A stretch of 64,000 nt of DNA, from contig NW_003131853.1 of NCBI RefSeq assembly GCF_000003605.2, positions 478,323 to 542,322 on the forward strand, written 5' to 3'. The notes under the pieces are model-generated. The model saw only the letters and a list, made by a program, of their open reading frames with translations, did not search any database and had not been told where the DNA came from. This document shows positions 51,101 through 60,100 of the stretch, piece after piece. Positions within the stretch are counted from its first letter, which is position 1, and every line of letters begins with the position of its first letter. The DNA is from Saccoglossus kowalevskii (lineage: Eukaryota; Hemichordata; Enteropneusta; Harrimaniidae). Position numbers and translations under genes: made by a program.

Positions 51101-54100
51101 GTACATGTACTTCAAACCATGGGAGCAGTCAGAGTTTAAATTTAGGACCTGGTCAAAGGTTGGCGATAGCATAAATCTGTGGTATTAACATTATTGGTGT
51201 TTAATGAAATAATGCAGCCTCTCCTGTCCATTTGATTTACGTAATTGAATTTATAGTTGGAATATAACAAAGATCAGTGGTTGCCAATTGATTTTCCAGG
51301 CACCTGTGTTTCGCATTTGACAATCCGCGATATATTTATCTATCTCGCTAGTCTCTGGCATGTACCCTGACAATGCCGCTGCTAACAGAATGTCCCAATT
51401 CGTTGTTATCAAAATGGTCCAGGCCCCAAAGATTAGTTAATAAATCTTTGTTATTCCGTCCATCAGATGATTGAAATGAATCCACATAATATTGTCCATG
51501 CATTAGGGCTTGGTCTTCACCACATAGATAGTTTACAATACACAGTGTACGTACAATCGACCTGCAACAATGGCGGGTCGTGTTTGAATTGTTCAACTTG
51601 TCATGCTCGCTGAACAACAATGTATTGCTGGTACACGAGCTGAATTCCTCACTTCTGTGCTACCCTGAAAGGGAGGTACCATTACTGAGACTGTCAATGT
51701 ATTAACTTCCATTAAACACAACATGCACTTCTTGGAAACAAAATAAAATGTGATGACACAAATTTAAAATGCATTTGACGGTAAGAGTCCTGGCTCAAAA
51801 CTCACTGTCGCTGGTCTCAATGTGTTCTTGGTATCAAGGTGCCAGCATGGAGTCTAGTCGGATTGCATTAACTAATTTCACTCATTTCGTCAACAGCAAC
51901 AAACATGAAATTGTTGACAACGACCACGTGATTAAAGCCAGGGGGTTGCCATGGCAATCATCTGATAAGGATGTAGCTAAATTTTTCAAGGGACTGGACA
52001 TTGGAAAGTAAGTAAACATTTCTGTGCCAATGAATGGCCTTGCTTAGACCTTTATATTCCCATGTCAGCTTATTTTGTTTTTTTGTCCTCCCAGGTATGT
52101 TCTTAGTTTTTATTTGTCAAAAAATCACTGAAGCTAAAGTATTTGAAAGGTCACTTAGAAAAAAAGCTTTGTCCTCTGTTGTCTGTCTATTTTAGAAACT
52201 TGTGACCCATGACGAACTCTTCCCATCTCAGCTGAATTCAAAAGAAAAGAAACAAGAGTTAAAACTCGGTTGATCTCGTCTTGTAGGAAGATACACAAAA
52301 TTAGCAGACGATTTTTATCGACCAACGGTCAACGTGACAGCTAATTGGTGGAAGGGGGTGCCAGTATTAATTATTGTCGATTTCTAACAACATTTTGATT
52401 TAGACTGGTAGAAACACTAAATTCTTGCATAAATTTACAGACCATGCTGGTGACAAATTTACCGATGGTGGTCCACGTCATCGTACTAAATTGCACAGAT
52501 CTCAAACAAATGTTGCAAATAATCCCACCAAGCTGGGGGAAATAATTTCACGCAGATTTGGCCAGGAAATGTACAACTGAGTAGGCGGATGAACATTTAA
52601 AAAACTACACTACCCTCGCCGATTACCCAACCAATTAATTTAAAAAGTAAAATTTATGTTTTTGTAATCGAACATCAATTCTTTTATATTTATCTATTCG
52701 TTTTTATTTTTTATCAACTGTTTAATGTTTTTTACGCACTTGATTCCAATAGGGGTGGTGTTGCGTTGTGTTTGAATCCCCAAGGCAGACGCAATGGAGA
52801 GGCTTTAGTTCGTTTTACCTGCACAGAGCACCGAGATCTAGCGTTACAGAGGCACAAGCACCACTTGGGGCATCGATACATTGAGGTGAGCTTTGTTTAC
52901 AGACAAACTAATAATATCGATGCAACAGGCTGCAATCAGATAAAGAACTAATAACGCAAATATAAAAACAGTTCAAATGTGGTTAACTGTTTTATGTTTA
53001 TACAGTAGTAGAATTATTTTAATTTTAGGTAATTTTATGTTGCAGGAATATTCACCAGGCTAAATGCAAAGTGTACATTGGTTTGTGAAAAAGAAACCAA
53101 TACATTTTATATTGTTAAATTTGTTTGTTTTGTAGGTTTATAAAGCAACAGGAGAAGAATTTCTCAAGATTGCTGCAGGTGAGATCATTGGATACTTGTT
53201 CATCTTGGTGTGCTCTTTAAAATTTTAGGGGACGGCCATTTGAAATCATGGGGGGGGGGGGGGTGAAGATGAAAAATTGCAAGCTAGACACTGCAAAAAA
53301 AAGGCACTGCGAACACTCTCTAAGCAACCACGCCATGATTTCAAATTTGAAATAATACACCAAAAAAAAAGTCTGATTTTTTTTTTATGACAGCCATCTA
53401 GGTTGGGTTTATTAGGAAATAAAACTAATAAATGTGACATTAAGAGCCCCTTTTACACAATGAATTACAACAATCTGAACAGATTCTTAGCTCTGTAATC
53501 TGGGTTGGCTCAAACCCCTGCGCATTATTGGCACCAGGTCTGTTGATCTTTTAACTTCACAAATGATATTACTTGTTATAATGGCAATGAATGCTATTCA
53601 AACAATTTCTGTTTAAATGTCAAATTCACCTTCACAATATAACTGTTTTGCCTGGTTGGCTGGCTTGACTCAGGCTGTATAGAAATAAAGCGTTCAGAGT
53701 CCAAGGTACTTGACGACCCAACCCAGTGTTATAATCAATTCCCCCTCTAGGCACAAACTCTTCATCTCGTACCCAACCCTAAACATGCTTCTCAAAGGAT
53801 CAATGGTGGTAGGGCTGGTTTTTCCATCTCTCACTTATTTATTTAGATAATTAGCCCAGAGATAAACAATTGGCAAACCCTAGAACCGAACCCAACATGT
53901 CAGTTCTCAGAGTTTTTATTAGATAATAGACAAGGCGGCTTGTACATTGACAAAAGATGCAGTTTTATTCGTTGCTTTAGACACTTGACATAAAGAACAG
54001 TCCTCTACTCTCCCATTCAATGACTTGATCAATATAAATCAAATGGCCTGTCAATGGCCCATATCAATAGTGTTATAGACGTACAAGTCTGTATATTCTA

Positions 54101-57100
54101 TTATGTTCTGGGCAGAATCATCAATCAATTGTAAATCACTCTTCAAACTATTTTTTGCTAGTCAATCATTCCAGTGAATTTTTTGTTTCCTTATAAAACA
54201 GGTAGTTCTAGCGAAGCAAGTAATTTCCTAGCCAAAGATAATGGACACATCATAGTGAGAATGAGAGGTTTGCCGTTCACAGCAACAGCAAAGGATGTGG
54301 TGAGTAGTCAGTTTTTTTACCTTCAAACCAAAGAGATGATACATACTCCTAGTCTCCCTTTCTTCACCATTTAAGAGCATTAATTGTTTTGTTTCTTTTC
54401 TCATTGACTTGCCCCCATAAGTTTCCCAATTTATATTTTATACAACATAAAATAAAAAATTTAAATTTAAAACTGATAAAGGCAGATGAGAAGTTGTCAC
54501 CGGCTATAAATGTTTAAATAAAGTGCAATACAATGTTTGCTAAACTGTTGACCAAACACTAATACACTAACATCAATAGTAATGTAATTTTGCATAGAGT
54601 TCGAACTGCCTTTTTTTTTTGAAACTACACTACCTTGTTCACAGACTGTCCCTATTCATAACTTACCACCTTGTTCACAGACTGCCATTTTCATAGCTCA
54701 CCACCTTGTTCGCAGATTGCCTCATTTCGTAACTCACCACCTTGTTCACAGGCTGTCCCTATTCATAACTTGCTACCTTGTTCACAGACTGCCATTTTCA
54801 TAGCTCACCACCTTGTTCGCAGATTGCCCCATTTCGTAACTCACCACCTTGTTCACAGACTGCCCCTATTCATAACTTACCACCTTGTTCAGACTGTCAT
54901 TTTCATAACTCACCTGGCCTGACCTTGTTCACAGACTGCCTTTTCTCAAAATCTCTGTTCACACATTCACCATGGGGTGGCCATGTGGAAAGATCTTTTC
55001 ATCTGCCACTTGGCTTCTCCAGCCTTACTAAGATGGTAATGTTATTTGTTCTGTCGTTGTTGAAACCAAACTTGCGTTACTGGTGTGTGATTAACAATTG
55101 TTTGGAGGAGAGCACTTTAACAACATCAAAAGTATTAAAAAAAAAATGCAACTGTTAATTAAAATAACCCATTATAGCTAGTAATATGCTGAATAATGGT
55201 GAAAAAGCTAAAAATATGCAAACAATAATGGCAATATTCTAGTCGCAAATTATAGCTCTGGCCTTGAAACAAGTTTGATTATCATAGCATAAGAATACAA
55301 CAATTGAACATAACTACAGCCTGCACTAAAAGTACGAGTATGATAAACATTAATCTTTTATTTTAAATATATTTATGCTATTTTTAATTTCTAAAGTGAA
55401 TTTAATTTTGCCTACCTGCATTAAGACTGCAGAACAGTCGGCATATGGTGAATGCTTTTATACCAAGATCAAATGTCGTTGCCATATGGTTTTTATAGTA
55501 TTGCCTTGAGGAATTGAGAAAGATGATGGTCCAAAAACTTAAAGTGAATGGGGGAAAACAAAATATGGCAATGTCTTGGGATTGTAAATACAGCAATATT
55601 TGAAAAAGTTAAATATTTAGGACATTTAACATGAGTTATAACATCAAATAATAACACTTTAATGATATTTTTAAGTCTTTTTTAATATTTTCTCCCATGG
55701 ATGAGGTTTAGAATACATATGTACACATGGTTATTTGCAGGGGTTTCTATAATGAGTAGATCCATGTTATCCTAAGTCATTTGCTATTATTTAGAATTTA
55801 ATTAAATTGCCTACCTAGTTGATTATTAGCTTTTGAAAGTGACAGATTAGTGAGTACACTGTAAGAGACAACCAGCTGCAGTCAGCATAAATTGTTAAGG
55901 TAAATAAATTACTGCTCATTTAAAACTATTATTCCATTACCAAACAAATTTTCTTTTTTCAAGCCATATTAAATCAACATTTCAGAAAATATGCATAAAC
56001 ATCTATATAATTGAAATGTTTGGTGTTGCTTTGCATTATAAAGATCATATTACAACATTTAGTCAATGTGGCCTTGAAATATTTCCTGTATATTTGCTAG
56101 TTTTTCTGTTAAATTACAATACTCTGTAGCATTGTTTTTTTTCATAACTGGTTAAAATAAACGAGGATTGAAACATGTGTCATTCTAGTATAAATAGTGG
56201 GCTTATGTAATGGTTTTGAAAATCATTTAAAACCTTTTCATTTAAGAGCATATTGTATGTCTTTCTATACACTCCTCCAAAAATAGATCTGAGACCTTGA
56301 TAAATGCCAGTAACTAGTGTATTCATATTTGTACACTGACCTGTGCCAGGTATGACTGAAAAAAGTTAACAAACTCCTTAGCAATTCATGGGTGAACATC
56401 ATCATGTTTTAGTTTATTGAACAGCAACAATTCAAATGCAGTCTTCATGCTATACACAATCAACAAACAAAAGTGAACCAGTTCCAACAGAAATTTTTTT
56501 TTTTCATTATGATTAATTTCAAATGGTAATTCACTAATATTTTGCAGTTTAGTTTCAAGAATCTGTAAATCAAGGTTTTGTGCCTTGGGGGGGTGGGGGG
56601 TGGGGTGGGTATAGTTATCCCACAGGTTTCAAAGGAGAATTTTGGTTTATAAAGCACACCTTGTGTTCATGGTATCTACCTTAGAAAGCTCTCATTGATA
56701 TCAGTGTACAGCCAACACCCTGTCATTTAAATATTTGATCTAAAAATAGGGTTTCAGCTTAGAGTTTAATTCTGGCAGCTCTAACTCCTGGGTAACAATA
56801 TGGTTACAATATATGAATATCATATGCTAAACACTAGTAAACTGGCTATTAAACAATATATCAATGTAATCATAACAATGAATTCCTCTGCCAATTTAAT
56901 TACTCTTGATGACGAAAATCATTGACCTTTATTATTTATTCTCCACCATGAGTTATAGAAATGTTCATAGGGTAGGTTGAATGGGGTTTGGAGGAGGGGA
57001 CCCACACATCCAATTTTTTGCAACATTGAGATTAATAACTTGTTTTATTTCCTCTTGAAAATCTAGATTTTGATTACAATACAAGTATACACATTGGGGA

Positions 57101-60100
57101 GGGGAAATGTATCAAAAATATTTCATAAATCTTTTTTTTTGAAAACGTCATCGAATATAATTACGTCGTGTTATTGATTAAAACATTATGCAGTAGCAGC
57201 AACATGTCACTGCATCTATCTTTAAAATGAGAGCGAGAAAAAGATAGAGAGAGCACACAAAGATGCAAGCTGTGGGCTAATCTATGACAACAAATTCTCT
57301 TACAAAACAATGCATAGTAATCCGGTGCATGCTGATATCACATTAAAACCAGAGGTGTGTTATTTTAAAACTAAAGGAGAATATATTTCGTTTTCAGACA
57401 AAATCCACAGAATGAATATATACATACACTCTGGCAATTCACTATTATTTCATTTTGTCAAAATGTTTATTTGCTGGATTTGTTGGGATGTGGCAGAACA
57501 ACAGCTGCCTTCCGTGACGTGATGTGTAATACAGTCATTTGCTCTGTTCAAAAAGTCTGTAACATGTGTTCTATTTTTTCCATTCCCAAATTGTTTATTC
57601 AAAGAAAAAAAAATTATAAAATTTATAAAAGGTTGACAAACAGATGTCCAGTGTCGAAAAGAAACTACATTTCTCTGGGCATTGCCATGGAAACATGACT
57701 TGCTGTAATGCATCATCTGAATAATGAGATGGTAATTTTGTTGTTCATAAAATTAACATGTTGTTAATTATATCATGAATGTCCTAGGAAATACAATTAT
57801 GCAACTTTACACATCAACATTTACCATTGTATTTAAGGACTATTTACCTGAAATGTACAGTTTGATTAATCTGAAAATATAAATTGATATAAATGCCAAT
57901 TTGTTTGAATAATACTGAGGAAATAAAATGAAATATGAATCAAAATGTATTTATTGCCTTTCATATTAGTTTTCAATTTACAACTGAATATTCAATTATT
58001 TATTAACACTTTGTTTACAGCTTGTATTTTTCGGTGATGAGTGTCCAGTATCTGGCGCTGAGGAAGGAGTCCTGTTCGTTCGTTATCCAGATGGTCGTTC
58101 TACAGGAGATGCCTTTGTGCTTTTCTCTACTGAAGCAAATGCCACATCAGCTTTAGCCAAACACAAAGAAAATCTAGGATCTCGTTATATTGAACTTTTT
58201 AGAAGTACTACAGCAGAAGTTCAACAGGTGAGCAAAACAGTTTAACTAAAATCATTGATACTCTGTCTGGTTAGCACAATATGTGATGCTGCTGTGATGA
58301 AATTTTGTTTTTTTGTAGCCTTTTGGATTTTCAGTTGTCTTGTTTTCAGTTCATATTACTACATTTGCAAGTTCATATTCAGCCCTATTTACTGGTGTTT
58401 CATAATAAAAACATTTTTAACCCTCTATAGTTATTTATAATAGCAGCTGGTGCCCAGGCTGGTAACATTTTAACAAGTTTATTGTCTGTTTTGTCAATTT
58501 AAAAAAGTCTAGATACAATAAACATCCATCTACCAAAATCAAACAATCAACCGACTGAGGATTTAAATAATAACTGTATAGATATCATGCAAATGAGAAG
58601 ATTACAATTTGAGTTTATGGATTTGCTGGCACTAATTTATTCTGACTGGCAAATTTTTTTTTTTCTTTGTACATTATTTTCTTAGTCTCCTCAATATGTG
58701 GAGTGAAAAGAAAATACCAGTCAATCTTTGTTATTCTATTCCAACATTATTCTACATTATTTTTAATGATGTATTTATATAGTACCTTCAAAACTACATA
58801 GTGCATCAGCTGGTGAAACCCACAGAGTGCTTGATACTTTTATGACAAAACTTTCAGTGGTAAATATAGAGAGAAGAGAATGTTGTCTGTTGGATTAAAT
58901 ACTTATTTTTAAATCTTTTAACCTAATCCTCTTATGCTAAAAGAGGGGTTGTTCATTTTCTCCTGGACAGCCATTCATGTCATGATGGGCTGTCCTAATT
59001 TCTATGGCAACAAGGCATCTACAAATGATAACTGTTACAACTGTTGCCGGAGACATCTGCAGGGATTTTCTTCAAGTGAATTACTGATTATGGTGTGAAC
59101 GAGTGACGTGTACAGTGAAAATTTTGCATACAAATTACTTGGAGCACAGATGTGGTTGTAATTTGCATCCCCTACGCTAGTAGTCATTTTGTTCGTTTTT
59201 ATCATGGCGTTGGGAGTTTAAGGCGGTGTGATGTTCTGTGCATCTCTGTTCTATTCATCCTCAATCTTTTGATTTCTGCTTGTGACTTTGACTCTGCTTG
59301 CTGATGGCTATGTGGCACCATCCAGACCCTCTAGTATGCATTTTACACTATCTTGTCATTCTATGAAATGAGCCGGGAGGACATTCCTGTAAAGTGGACA
59401 CAGACTGCTATTATTGAACACAATACAAGTGTGTTATGGATTAAACCGCATCTTTTGTTCAAAATCACAAACAGTGTATACTACTACTTCTCATTATATT
59501 TTATTTATATCATTTATTTATTTTTCTCAGGTGCTGAGTCGTTACCAACAACATCCTTTGATTCCCAATGGACCCCCACCAACTGGTTCCGTTCCTATAC
59601 TGCCACAACAGATGATCACCTCTGGATCGGTACGAGACTGTATTCGTATGAGGGGGCTTCCCTTTTCAGCCTCGGTCGAAGATATCATGAAATTTTTGGG
59701 AGAATTCGCTCATTATATTCGACCTCATGGTGTACATATGGTACTCAACCAGCAGGTTAGTGATAAAGTTGGTCGATTTTTGTTGAGAAACAGATATACA
59801 ACGTTGACTCTTTTAATGGATTAGTAATTATGTTGCAATACATGTGAATTCTGAAATGAAGTACTTTATGAAAATTTATATACGATAGTTTCAAAAAAGA
59901 TCAAAAGTGTAGTTGTATATTTATTAAATCATCAATTTTGAAATGAATTTCTTTCAATGCTCACTGTAAATTTAGTTTATAATAGCAAAAATTACATTTA
60001 TAAAGCTTTGAAAAAGCAACAAAATTGACTTTATTAGCAAAAACATTTTGTTGGTGGTGGTAGTATTTACAGAATGACTTCCATTTTAATAATTCACTTA

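Noticed and set aside
54671-55158. ORFs with repeated PPCSQ / FTDCHFHS blocks
   Set aside because: They are translations of the 36-bp tandem array inside an ESRP intron.
57310-57716. Three overlapping ORFs in ESRP intron 9
   Set aside because: Mutually antisense short frames without family resemblance or splice fit.
59353-59760. 135-codon ORF overlapping ESRP exon 11
   Set aside because: Reads exon 11 in the wrong frame; the RRM3 frame ([11 protein letters not shown]) is the real one.
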